NCBI GenBank assembly: GCA_037178625.1
Contig: CM074127.1
Location: 868,001-932,000, forward strand
Source: Skeletonema tropicum
Lineage: Eukaryota > Bacillariophyta > Thalassiosirophyceae > Thalassiosirales > Thalassiosiraceae
DNA length: 64,000 nt
Direction: 5' to 3'
Shown here: positions 32,157 through 42,689 of the stretch, piece by piece
Layout of the letters: each line of letters opens with the position of its first letter
How positions within the stretch are numbered: the first letter of the stretch is position 1
Program-made: the position numbers and the translations under genes
The notes under the pieces: model-generated
Told to the model about the DNA's origin: nothing
The model's database searches: none
The model's input: the letters and a program-made list of their open reading frames with translations, nothing else

Positions 32157-33178
32157 TGCCCTGTTTTTTTTTTATATGATATAAATAAGTGATTAGTTTA
32201 GGATGGTATTCAGGAGCTGTTACTGGGCAAGCTTGCTGTTGGTGTGATGTTTGAGTTTCAGATTTCAGACCCAGTCTATTGTAAATTGTTTTTGCCATGC
32301 GCGCGGAAGCAAGCACGCAAATCGAGAAGTAAAAAAAGTTCGATCTGCGTGCAGACGGACGACGACAGACTTCGATTTACTTCGATTTGCATGTGTTGCC
32401 TGCACAAACATTTCTGCGAGCGCAGACCACTCACGCAAATCAATTGTACATTTCCGTTACGTATTTCGCCAACGGACATGAGGTTTTAGGGTTGGGCACC
32501 ATGACCATGACACCCTCCCATGTCCTCCACTCCATGGCCACAGTTAACCACACCGATTAAATACACCTAAGATACTCGGCTTATTTCGTCGTATATACCA
32601 TCTCCTACGCTTCCAAGGCGGGGGTATCAGTTGATCCTTTAAAAGTAATAAATTAACGTCGCCGACGGCGGCATAAAATCGACAATGTTTACCTCCCCTC
32701 ACCCTTCCCACGGACTTTTGTGCGGTGATATACAACTAAGGAGAGGAAATCTTCCCGTCCAACGATATATATTCCCGTCCAACGATATATATGATGTACT
32801 GACCTAAATTGAAATTTTTTTATCCATTTGTACCAATAGAATTCAATTTTATCCTGCGGGTAAAATTCAATTTTGATCTGATCTGATTCCTCCGTAAGCT
32901 CGGGCAAGCAAGCTACTTGGGATGAGAACGAAAGCAGGATAAATTCAATTTTTACCCGTACTGATTCCTCTGTAAGTAGAAGGCAGGCAAGCTACTCTGG
33001 AGAAGAGGAGAAAATCTTTCTCGGAAGGTTTCAGAATAGTTGGCTATATTGTTCCAGAAACCTCTCCTGAAGATCATCCTCGTAACACACACATCAGAAT
33101 TTCTACCGTAGATGTCCTCGTCGATGACAGCAGCAGCGCCCAAGTGGCTGGTAGCACGCAATGTATTCATGACGACGT
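32157..33178. other. Gene-free stretch with local duplications
   Basis: A 20-bp tandem duplication (TTCCCGTCCAACGATATATA) lies at 32752-32791. An imperfect ~60-bp direct repeat with CTGATTCCTCYGTAAG and GGCAAGCAAGCTACT lies near 32870-32920 and 32950-33000. No gene is supported. Confidence 0.45.
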
Positions 33179-33502
33179 GTGCACAGGCAACAGGAGAGGG
33201 AAATGAAGATTGAGGATGATATCAGTACCCCAAGCCGAGCAGAAGAGCTTAAAGACAGTTCAACTCAAGATTATTTGCTTAAGTTTGTCAAAGTCAATGA
33301 GTCTGAGTATTTGGAGACGGTAGATACGAAACAAGCCAGCAAGATGCAAGCCATGCACACTTTAATGAAAGAATTCGCAAATAAAGAGACTGAACAGCAA
33401 TACGAAAGAGATTTTGAACGTCCTGATTATGAAGTGAAGACGACGTCAAATTGCGTGGATAACTTCATGTATTGCAGTGAAAATATAAAGGATGATGACT
33501 AA
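33179..33502 (+). CDS. Hypothetical small acidic protein
   Basis: A 107-residue frame rich in Glu, Lys and Gln, beginning MHRQQEREMKIEDDIS and ending ENIKDDD. The composition looks more coding-like than neighbouring ORFs, and it is followed by A/T-rich sequence. There is no domain, no partner gene and no splice evidence. It may be a chance ORF. Confidence 0.25.
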   Translation: MHRQQEREMKIEDDISTPSRAEELKDSSTQDYLLKFVKVNESEYLETVDTKQASKMQAMHTLMKEFANKETEQQYERDFERPDYEVKTTSNCVDNFMYCSENIKDDD

Positions 33503-33675
33503 ACATCATGCAAGTGTAAACTTTCAAGATATATTTGTAGATAAAATGCGTAGTATTGATGTGTTTGAGTTGCTGTAAAATCTTCTCCTCGTCTACTACC
33601 TGTCAAACCATGTATTGTTTCTTCTAAAAAAAAAGATATCATTCCCAGATCAATAATTAAATGTCCACATTGCAC

Positions 33676-35629
33676 TATCGCCGTCAGTATGGGCATGAGC
33701 CGCATCTAGTGCCCCATTCTAGTCGGCGGTGATACTAGACAAGCTCATTTGTACTGCTCAGACGAATATCACCAGTAGGAGCGATGCTACAACCTCGTAG
33801 CTGATGTGAGAGGCCAGTGTGGGCTGACCAGCTGCACCACATTCTACCAAATCGTATCTATCGCCGTCAGTATGGGCAAGAGCCGCTTCTAGTGGCCCAT
33901 CCTAGTCCGCAATGATACTACACAAGAAAATTTGTACTGCTCAGACGAATATCATCAGTAGGAGCGATGCTACAGCCTCTTAGCTGATGTGAGAGGTCAA
34001 GTTTCAGTGTGGGCTGACCAGCTGCACCACATTCTACCAAATCGTATCTATCGCCGTCTGTATGGGCATGAGCTGCTTCTCTTGTGCCCCATTCTAGTCG
34101 GTGGTGATACTAAACAAGCTCATTAGTACTGCTCAGACGTCTAGCGTCCGTAGAAGCGATGCTACAACCTCGTATGGTATCTGATGTGAGAGGGCCAGTG
34201 TGGCTTGGCCAGCTGCACCACATTCCACCAAATCGTATCTATCGCCGTCTGTATGGGCATGAGCCGCTTCTAGTGAACCATTCTAGTCGGTTGGTGATAC
34301 TACACAAACTCATTTGTACTGCTCAGACGAATATCATCAGTAGAAGCGATGCTACAACCTCGTAGCTGATGTGAGAGGTCCAGTTTCAGTGGGCTGACCA
34401 GCTGCACCACATTCTACCAAATCGTATCTATCGCCGTCTGTATGGGCATGAGCCGCTTCTCTTGTGCCCCATTCTAGTCGGTGGTGATACTAAACAAGCT
34501 CATTTGTACTGCTCAGACGTCTAGCGTCTGTAGAAGCGATGCTACAACCTCGTATGGTATCTGATGTGAGAGGGCCAGTGTGGCTTGGCCAGCTGCACCA
34601 CATTCCACCAAATCGTATCTATCGCCGTCTGTATGGGCATGAGCCGCTTCTAGTGAACCATTCTAGTCGGTTGGTGATACTACACAAGCTCATTTGTACT
34701 GCTCAGACGAATATCATCAGTAGAAGCGATGATACAACCTCGTAGCTGATGTGAGAGGTCCAGTTTCAGTGTGGGCTGACCAACAGCACCACATTCTACC
34801 AATTCGTATCTATCGCCGACAGTATGGGCATGAGCCGCTTCTAATGGCCCATTGTAGTTGGTGGTGATACTAGACAAGCTCATTTGTACTGCTCAGACGT
34901 CTAGCGTCCGTAGAAGCGATGCTACAACCTCGGATCTGATGTGAGAGGGCCAGTGTGGCTTTGGCCAGCTGCACCACATTCTACCAAATCGTATCTATCG
35001 CCGTCAGTATGGGCGTGAGCCGCTTCTAATGGCCCATTCTAGTCAGTGGTGATACTACACAAGCTCATTTGTACTGCTCAGGCGACTAGCGTTCGTAGAA
35101 GCGATGCTACAGCCTCTTAGCTGATGTGAGAGGTCCAGTTTCAGTGTGGGCTGACCAGCTGCACCACATTCTACCAAAATCGCATCTATCGCCGTCAGTA
35201 TGGGCATGAGCCGCTTCTCTTATGCCCCAATCTAGTTGGTGGTGATACTAGACAAGCTCATTTGTACTGCTCAGACGAATATCATCAGTAGAAGCGATGC
35301 TACAGCCTCTTAGCTGATGTTAAAGGTCCAGTTTCAGTGTGGGCTGACCAGTTGCACCACATTCTCCCAAATCGTATCTAATCCATTCAGTATGTGCATG
35401 AGCTGCTTCTCTTGTGCCCCATTCTAGTCGGGTGGTGATACTAGACAAGCTCATTTGTACTGCTCAGGCTCAGGCGACTAGCGTCCGTAGAAGCGATGCT
35501 ACAACCTCGTAGCTGATGTGAGAGGTCCAGTTTCAGTGGGCTGGCCAGCAGCACCACATTCTACCAAATCGGATCTAATCCATTCAGTATGGGCACAAGA
35601 CTCTTCTAGTGCCCCATTCTAGTCGGTGG
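33676..35629. repeat. Satellite array, left part (~190-bp monomers)
   Basis: About ten head-to-tail monomers of 185-192 bp. Each contains GCTGATGTGAGAGG, GCACCACATTCTACCAAATC, GTATGGGCATGAGCCGCTTC and GGTGATACTAGACAAGC. Monomers at 34159-34365 and 34539-34745 are nearly identical at a 380-bp offset, which implies a two-monomer higher-order unit. The array is interrupted at 35629 inside a monomer by the LTR element and resumes at 61432. Confidence 0.95.
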
Positions 35630-36118
35630 TTTTGCCTTATGATCGTTTCTATTGCATACGGATACGACAAACGTGAAGTGTAGCGTAGATCTAGGAGGAC
35701 TTCGATGTTGTGGAGGTCTTCGGTCGATTTGGAGCATCACAACCGCGGCGGATTTACGTATGATCGGGAGATAGAAGGAACTAAGGTGTACACGGATCAC
35801 TCAAGATCACTGTTGGGCGTACTACTCGACTAACGAAGTATTTTTCATTTGTAGACAGTGTGGCATCAGCCAACGGTTCCAACAAAGGGTTCTAAGTATT
35901 CAACTTAACTAATTTTTCATTCTCGACTTGTGTCATGGTCGCGTAGTCGAATGATGATGGATTTTGCTTCCTCAATCTTTGGCGGTGATGGATTTCTCGT
36001 AAAACCACTGACGCACTCTGAAACAAAGGTCCCGTCTCTAAAATATCTATTCCTAAAATAGTGCCGATGACGTTGCGTTCATACATACGTTCGTACACAA
36101 AATCGTACTAACGTAACA
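35630..36118 (-). repeat. 3' LTR
   Basis: 489 bp, differing from the other LTR by about two substitutions in my comparison (both near the TGTTACG end). This implies a recent insertion. A 68-codon ORF inside it occurs in both copies and is probably chance. Confidence 0.93.
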
Positions 36119-36245
36119 CTCCCCAACCAACAAAACAGGCACGAACGTAATCTTGATATCGTAATTCCTGCATTGGTAATAATTTTCTCTTATGCTCCCC
36201 ATATTCCTCTCCCCATATTTCTTCTCTTATGAGAAAGTCGTCAAT

Positions 36246-36758
36246 TTAATCAACGTAGTGCATGGACTCTTGAGGGTTCATATAGAAGGATCGAATAAAT
36301 TCTTCCTCAATAGCAGCAGCTGGTACCAGAGATGCAGTATCATGGTCCGAATGGTCTGTAAAAAGATCCGCTGGGTTGTCAAAGAAAGGATTAGTTGAGT
36401 TTTCCAATGAAGAAGGAGAAATTGGAGAAGGAGAGATTGCGATTCCCATATTTGCACCAGAGTCCACAAGCCCAGTACGAATCAATTGGATAGTTCTTTC
36501 GCACATGTTTCTCGAAGGATCAGCAGTAACACGTTCAACCACACGATCTGGATAATGAGATGTTTCAACTAGATCATCACAGAAATAGCTACTCTCGATA
36601 CGGTCTGGATGAGATATGACTTTCGTTGGATTCCTGAAGAAACTCTCATTGACGTTCTGCCCATGCAAGGATACAGGTTCTTGGTCACAAGCAAATGGAT
36701 TGTACTCCAAAGAAGAATTTACACTTCCGGAGGTGACAGAACGGTTAGTACTATCATC
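36246..36758 (-). pseudogene. C-terminal part of the LTR element's protein
   Basis: The open frame reaches the boundary of the 2.7-kb nested element at 36758 and ends at a stop at 36246, 128 bp before the LTR. It contains GLVDSGANMGIA, which looks like a retroviral-type aspartic protease motif (D-S-G-A). If the nested element is removed exactly (36759-39468), this frame continues the gag frame at 39469. A second protease-like motif (DGGANTG) is already present upstream, which is unusual. Confidence 0.5.
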
Positions 36759-37137
36759 GGCCCTCGGGGCCCCCGTTCATGGAGTGCAGAGCAGCGTAAT
36801 AGGGGGCCGCAGGTGCCCTTCTATTACAGGTGGGAAATTCAGATTTTTTCAGCCAAATTATTCTACAGAGTTCTAGCTAGGAATCAGCATATGTGCATTT
36901 TAGTGAGAAGGTTTACTGTTGGGACACGTAGAGTCCTCAGTAGAGCCTACCAGCGTAGGATCTGAATGGTTTCCTACGTAGAAAGCGAGAAGTACCTGTT
37001 GAAAGCGAGAAATTCAATGTACTAAATGCGCTTTTTTGGCGTCTAAATCCGTCTTTACGAGAAAGAAATACAGGTTTTGCACAGGTTTTAGTCGATTTAG
37101 TTGTTGTATTTCTTCAACGTAAGAAATGGTCTTTTTT

Positions 37138-37275
37138 GCAGAATTGTGCAGTGATCAATTTTACTAATGTAATGACCTGATGCAGACGGACTCTGGATTT
37201 AGTCGATGTATTCATCGTCGTGAGAAATTTTCTTTTTTTGTAGAATCGTGCAGCGATCCATTTTACTAATCACCA
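37138..37275 (-). repeat. Hairpin pair specific to the 2.7-kb element
   Basis: Two copies of an imperfect palindrome, GAATTGTGCAGTGATCAATTTTACT (37141) and GAATCGTGCAGCGATCCATTTTACT (37243), each following a T-rich stretch. They lie just downstream of the helicase fragment. They are analogous in position to the hairpin after the helicase in the 18.4-kb element, but different in sequence. Confidence 0.6.
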
Positions 37276-37874
37276 GATGCAGACGCTGCGAAGTAATCAC
37301 TTGGGATCTCGTGATCCCTCTTCGCTTCTTTCCACTTCTTGTTTGGATTGGTGATGATGTCGGTAATCCTGGCCGTCAGGTCTGTCCTGTCTTTGATGAA
37401 ATCGCCCTTCATTGCTGCTGCGTACGTTGTTTTTGTGATTTCTTCCAACTTTCTCTTGCTATACCTCGTCTTCGTCTCTTCTGCTTTTCCCTCCAAGTAT
37501 TCTACCCACTTAGCTCGCTTCTTGTATGATTCGCAGAGCTGCCCATTTTGCTTTCTCTTGCAATTTTTAATTCGGTTCGTTGAAACGCTGTTTCCCGTCC
37601 AGTATATGGCACTGTCCGTTGGGTATGCTTGATCTTTGGAACCAAGTGTTTTGCCTCTGCTAGTTGCCACGTACAATGTCCCAAGGTTCTTGCTAATCTC
37701 CCACAACTCATCTGACGGATCTAATATCATTCGGTTCCAGCGGTCTCCTTCGTCGAATCCAGCTTCAAGTCCTTGACAGCGGTGAATGGTGATGGCGTAA
37801 GCGATTTGCAATGGCATGAATAATGCGGTGCAGCATCCCTTGTTGCAAATCTGCTCGTAGGGAGGGATGGGCAC
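37266..37874 (-). pseudogene. PIF1-type helicase, C-terminal fragment
   Basis: About 200 residues matching the end of the helicase at 42690-45498. Shared blocks are VPIPPYEQICNKGCCTA, AITIHRCQGLEAG (motif V region), VATSRGKTLGS (motif VI), TDSAIYWTG and NPNKKWKEAK. All upstream helicase motifs, Walker A included, are missing. It cannot drive transposition alone and could only be mobilised in trans. Confidence 0.8.
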
Positions 37875-37989
37875 GTGCTGTGCGCATTACGTTGGAATTG
37901 GAAGGATGCATTTGCATCGGTATGTAAATAAAACGAGTTAGTAGTGTTTTTGCAGCACAATGATACATGTACATGACAAGCTGGTGAAT

Positions 37990-38025
37990 TGGTAAAATTG
38001 TGCAGTGAACGATTTTATGTATTGT
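37990..38025 (-). repeat. Hairpin of the 2.7-kb element, third copy
   Basis: TAAAATTGTGCAGTGAACGATTTTA, same family as 37138-37275. A partial fourth copy (GGTAAAATTGTGCACAATAA) is at 39137. Confidence 0.55.
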
Positions 38026-38101
38026 GTTGTGGTTGTGTTAGTGTTAGTCTGTGAAAGTATTTAGAGACACAACACAAGAACAACTTTCCGCGGAACAAAA
38101 C

Positions 38102-38569
38102 TCACTGGATTGGTACTTGAACTTGGCCTTGGACCCAGCTTCGTTGCTTTGCTTTGGCGGCGTGACGACTGCATGTATAGTTTTTGAAAGGAAGGCTATC
38201 AAGCTTTTTTCTCTCACTCTCGTCAACAACAAATGTTGCCATGGATCGGAAGATAGGATCGTTTGTGCGGATGGTAGCCCAAGGATATTCATACCATTTC
38301 CAGTTAGAAGTTGAAGCCTCCTTCGAAACATGCCCCCGTTTCAGTCCGCTGTGAGTGTGAGACAACTCCGTCAAAGTAGATGAGGTCGAAGCATCGGCCG
38401 ACTTCGAAGAACATGCGACACGCTCAAGGCCGCAAGGTTGACTCATCAAACGACGAAACCCATTGCCATTACATCCAACATTTGAAGTCGCGCCATCGGC
38501 ATTAGTCTCCTGCTCTTGTCCAACATGAGACAGCTCCGCCACAGTCGATGATGCCCGACTTTGATGCAC
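38102..38569 (-). CDS. Hypothetical ORF in the 2.7-kb element
   Basis: 155 residues. The first half is Ser/Thr-rich with repeated TxxELSH motifs. The second half is more ordered (NWKWYEYPWATIRTNDPIFRSM). It lies on the same strand as the helicase fragment and is followed by one of this element's hairpins. No homologue is recognised in the 18.4-kb relative. It may be an exon of a captured gene or chance. Confidence 0.25.
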   Translation of the reverse strand: MHQSRASSTVAELSHVGQEQETNADGATSNVGCNGNGFRRLMSQPCGLERVACSSKSADASTSSTLTELSHTHSGLKRGHVSKEASTSNWKWYEYPWATIRTNDPIFRSMATFVVDESERKKLDSLPFKNYTCSRHAAKAKQRSWVQGQVQVPIQ

Positions 38570-39468
38570 TTGCGCTTGCCTGCCACTTACGGCCGCTAGG
38601 TTTACTCATCAAATGACGAGAACCCTTGCCATTAGTGTTAGATCCAACAGCTGACGTCGCGGCAGCAGCGCATCGGTATTGCCAATTATCATGATTGTGT
38701 ACTTAGATTGATAAGAAGTAGAAAGGTTTACACAATACTTTATGATTGCAATGAAAAAATAATAGATCGACCGCGAGATGTGGACGGAAGCGATTTGCTG
38801 TCAACGAAGCAGGAGGAACACGCTGTCAGACAGAGAAAGAATCCAGACACGGATAGATGAAGAAATAATTAAGTATACCGATTCGGACTAATTTTTGTCA
38901 ATTGAATTTGTCACAAATGGGACACAATATCGATGAATGTAAATGCATGCGTCACCGGACAAATGAGAACCAACACCTCAGCTGTACATAATGACGTGTT
39001 GATGAAGTTGAAGCGACACGTGGCAAAATCCAAAAAAACGAAAAGAAGCGCCGGGCGGAGGCTGAGTATGTCAGTTTTGTCACGTCCGCGAAGAATCCAG
39101 AGAAACTGTCAAGCACGAGAAAGACACTTTGAATTGGTAAAATTGTGCACAATAAAAAAAAATTAACGGAAATCTTAAAGTACGTCATGGTTGGCCCTCC
39201 AGGGGCGAAATTATCTACAATTATCTAGAGCAATGTCACAAGTTACTACCCTTCGAGTGTAACAATTTTACAATTCTACTAATTTATCCTACATACCATA
39301 ACAACAAAACAGAACATCACCATGCACCAAATACACTAAGACTATGTCTACGTCATTGCAGAGCAACTTTATAGCCGGATTCCATTGTAAAAAGACTATA
39401 TGTAAATGTAAAACCAAAGTGCAATGACCTACTACAAATGACACAAAACTGGACAGGCCCCGAGGGCC

Positions 39469-42228
39469 CGCGCTGATCCCGCCACAGGCACCACCACGCT
39501 CGCCACATTCTGCGCGCCCCTGTTTATACTTGGATGGATCCCAAGGAGTGGTGCATGTGATATCCACACGTGGCAATGAATCAAGATCTTCTTCAGAAGG
39601 ATACGTCATTTCGATGAATGGCAATCCTTGTTCAAAGGTAAGAGGTAGCACGTGCCCTCGAGATGTTACAACGCATTGTTCACCCGAAAGATTAGTTGGA
39701 ACATCGCATACATGACAACCACCATCAAGTAGCTGGATCTTGGAGTGTACCGTAGGACCTTGTCGTAGCTCCCCATATTCATGGAAGATTAGAAGGACTG
39801 TCTCCCCTCTTTTCGTCATTGCTTTCGCAGCAAAAGTACCAATCCTGAGTGCTTGAATATTCATATCACCAGCAGTATTGACGTTGATGTACCGAGATGG
39901 ATACACATAACGCAAACGTCGTAGCTGTGCAGGATTTGCAAGACCTGTGTTCGCACCGCCATCCACAAGACCTAGACTAGAAGCACATGGCTCACCGAAA
40001 GAAGGGAACGAAGGAAGTCTTGGAGGAACCCCGGAAGAGATCGCCATGGAAACAGATCTTGGTTCAGCAGAGAGTATCCCAAGCACGTCAGGAAACGCAG
40101 CATCATACAAAGTTTCTCGTACGTTGATGTGAGTTGCGAAGGACGACCGCGCCATAGATACATTCCTTGTGGACGCATTAATAGGAACACGCTCGGTGGA
40201 AGACCGGTTATCAGATGACATAAGTCTAGCAGGAACGAATGGATCCATTCGAGATAGGTCACGTCGAGTAGACGAGGAAGGTGGAGAAAGTCCCGGTGGT
40301 CCATCATTTTCTTCATTGGCACGAGCCGCCCTAGCACGCATTGCCTCAATAGCCGTGAAGTTGATCATCCGATCCTCGGTGTTCTCAATGGACTGGGTTT
40401 GTTCAAGTTCAGACAGATTAGTCCTCGCATTTCTTCCTGCAATACCTACCCCCGGCAAACGATGCTCTTCAGTCCCAGAAGGTGGGGAAATGGACTCTCC
40501 AACCAAGGAAGTCATGATTAGTTCTCGGTACTCGACGGGAAGAGTAAGCCAAATCTTCTTCACCTCCTTAGGCAGTTTCGAAAAAGTAGCTTGCGGTAGA
40601 AATCCATTCCTTCGCTCCTCTCCGGCGTTCACTAGATACGAAGCCTCCATTGCTGCAAGGACCCTATCAGACGGAGTTTCAAGAATTCCTATATTGGCAT
40701 CATAGTGAGAGTATTCATACGGATCAATATCCCAATCCAAAGCTGCTTGATTGACTTTCCTCCTGGAGTTGAGTATAGTCGTCTTGAACTCTGCATCTAT
40801 TTGTTGAGCTTGCCGATAATAGAAATCAATCTTAGCACTTGGGGATCGAATCGAATTAACGGTGGTAGTAGCAGTGGAAGAAACGTTGATCGTATCCTCT
40901 TGAATATCAATTAGTTTCTTGATGTCTCGAAGTTTATCAATAGATTCGATGAAACGCTCGAAATGCATGAGCATTTGATTCCCAAGGATCTCTTCGCCAT
41001 TCTTGCAGTAGTGATTGTGCTCAATGATCCATCCCTTGAACTGCTCAATCTCTCGGGCGAGTCCACGATGATTAAGAGGAATCTGGGATTTGCAGATGAT
41101 TCCGAATAGGTACTTGGTACGAGTGATGGCAGACATGTCATCATCATAATGGGCCTGAATAGCTTTCCACGCACTCGCTCCATCCATAGTATCACCGAAT
41201 TCCTTGACAATAGTGATCCCTTCATTTGTCTGGATAGCATCTAGTAATGCCATGTACAAGAGAGTATTCTTCTTCTTGTAGAGCTTCACCTCCTCAGGAG
41301 AACTGGTCAACGGATTTGGCGGAGAAGATCCTTGTTTGATGATATCGTCAGAATCGATGAGTACTAGTTTCCCAATATGCTTGATCTTCCAAGTAGTCCA
41401 GTCGGAAGCTGATTCAAGTTTCCCCCAAGTTTCTTCACTGGCTTTGATCCTTTTCTCAAAGCTAATTAATGCAGTAAGTGCCGCAGACCTACAAGCAACT
41501 GGTGTTGTCAACCCGGTGGTGATATTATTTCTGATAGGTGTTTGTCCAGACGAAGCAGATGTTGCAGTAGATGCAGCTGTGGCTGTAGTTGAAGGTGATG
41601 GGACAGCGGTATTATTATTAATATTCGTAGTGGTGGTAGTTGGAACGGTAGATGCCGTAGTACTGATGTTGGTATTTCCAGTAAGCACCACTGGTGTAAG
41701 GATGGGAATATTAACGTTGGCAGCCGCTGTGGGTGTCGGAGGAGAAGTCGTGTTGTTATTTCCAGCAGTAGAACGTCCAGATGGTGCACTGGCAAAGCAC
41801 CCACGTTTGTGACGTCTCTCAGCTTGAAGGGCAGCTTCATGATCATAAGAAACGGTTCCGTCGCCATGATGTCCTCTTCGTCCATGATCATCAAGCACCA
41901 GGAACCCATCAAACTTGCTGCGGGATATATCACACGAAAAGTCAATAGGACAATCTGGCAAGGTCCCATAGGCGTTCTGAGTCCAATTGAGGTAGCTGGG
42001 TACCAGCATCAATTCCTCAAACATTCTCTTGGTGATCATCTCCTCCCCTTCAGTATCTCCATTTTTCCACCTGACGCGTTTCATGACGTCTGCATCTTTA
42101 ACAGCGTCGAACAAATCCAAACGAGAAAGAATCGAGTTAGACTTGAGGGTACTCTTCAGATTCTTGTCGTTTTCGAACAACTCGGTGATGACATAAGATA
42201 TCTCATCCTCGAATCCTCTTGGATTATC
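39469..42228 (-). CDS. Gag-protease-like protein of the LTR element
   Basis: An open frame of ~920 codons between the two nested elements. Its middle (ETWGKLESASDWTTWKIKHIGKLV, NTLLYMALLDAIQTNEG, HFERFIESIDKLRDIKKL) has the helical pattern of Copia-type gag (UBN2-like). GLVDGGANTGLA near the end resembles a retroviral aspartic protease active site, with G replacing the usual S/T. It ends in WDPSKYKQG and then meets the 2.7-kb element. The true N-terminus is lost or displaced by the 18.4-kb insertion at 42229, and the open frame runs on into that element's end. No integrase follows. Confidence 0.7.
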
Positions 42229-42620
42229 GGCCCTCGGGGCCCCGGGTCGAAACAAGCGCAGTGAAGTGTCGATAACGGGGCCGGGAGGTGCCCAACCCCT
42301 TATGGTCACAAATTCTCCATTTTTTTCCAAACTTTTTTCTACAGGGATCTTGGTAGGAATCAGTATAGTAGCTATTTAGTGAGAAGGTTTACCTGGGGGA
42401 CACGTAGAGGCTCTGTAGACCCATACCGCTGTAGAATTTGTACTTGTTCCTACGTAGAAAGCGAGAAGTACCTGGCTTAAATGCGCTTTTTACAGAAATT
42501 GATTGGCTATATCTGTCGAGGATACCGTCATTCGCAGAAAGAAATGCAGGTATATTGTCATTATAGGTGACATGTTTCTTCATCACGAGAAATATTCTCC
42601 CTTTGTTGTATCTGTCAATT

Positions 42621-42655
42621 GAAAATAATTTTGTCTTCAAGACAAATTTATTTTC
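42621..42655 (-). repeat. Element hairpin P1, 3' of the Rep-helicase gene
   Basis: In the minus direction it reads AAAATAAATTTGTC, six bases, GACAAAATTATTTT. It lies 35 bp past the helicase stop codon. It includes AATAAA. Confidence 0.8.
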
Positions 42656-42689
42656 CATGCAAGTTGTGAATATGGCATTGTATCGTCCA

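Larger units (their letters stand above)
36759..39468 (-). mobile_element. 2.7-kb deletion derivative of the Helitron-like family
   Basis: It shares both ends with the 18.4-kb element. GGCCCTCGGGGCC is at the left and GGCCCCGAGGGCC at the right. A GGCCCC/GGGGCC stem with a ~27-nt loop follows the left end. Both elements also share left subterminal sequence (GTGAGAAGGTTTAC, CCTACGTAGAAAGCGAGAAG) and right subterminal CATTGCAGAGCAACTTTATAG. It keeps only the C-terminal helicase part. It interrupts the gag-protease frame of the LTR element. Confidence 0.8.

Noticed and set aside
34159..34745. Identical 68-residue ORFs in the satellite and in both LTRs
   Set aside because: They repeat only because the DNA repeats. 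They have no start context, domain or frame conservation in neighbouring monomers.
33676..35629. Regular repeats that might suggest a CRISPR array
   Set aside because: Repeat units are ~190 bp head-to-tail monomers without unique spacers, and the DNA is nuclear eukaryotic. It is a satellite.
37990..38025. Hairpins as rho-independent terminators
   Set aside because: Bacterial terminator logic does not apply here. The stems are AT-rich, and in the larger element they occur inside introns.
36759..39468. The nested elements as spliceosomal introns or inteins of the gag gene
   Set aside because: The boundaries are GGCC-rich, not GT-AG, and no intein or endonuclease motifs are present. They carry helicase genes and inverted termini.
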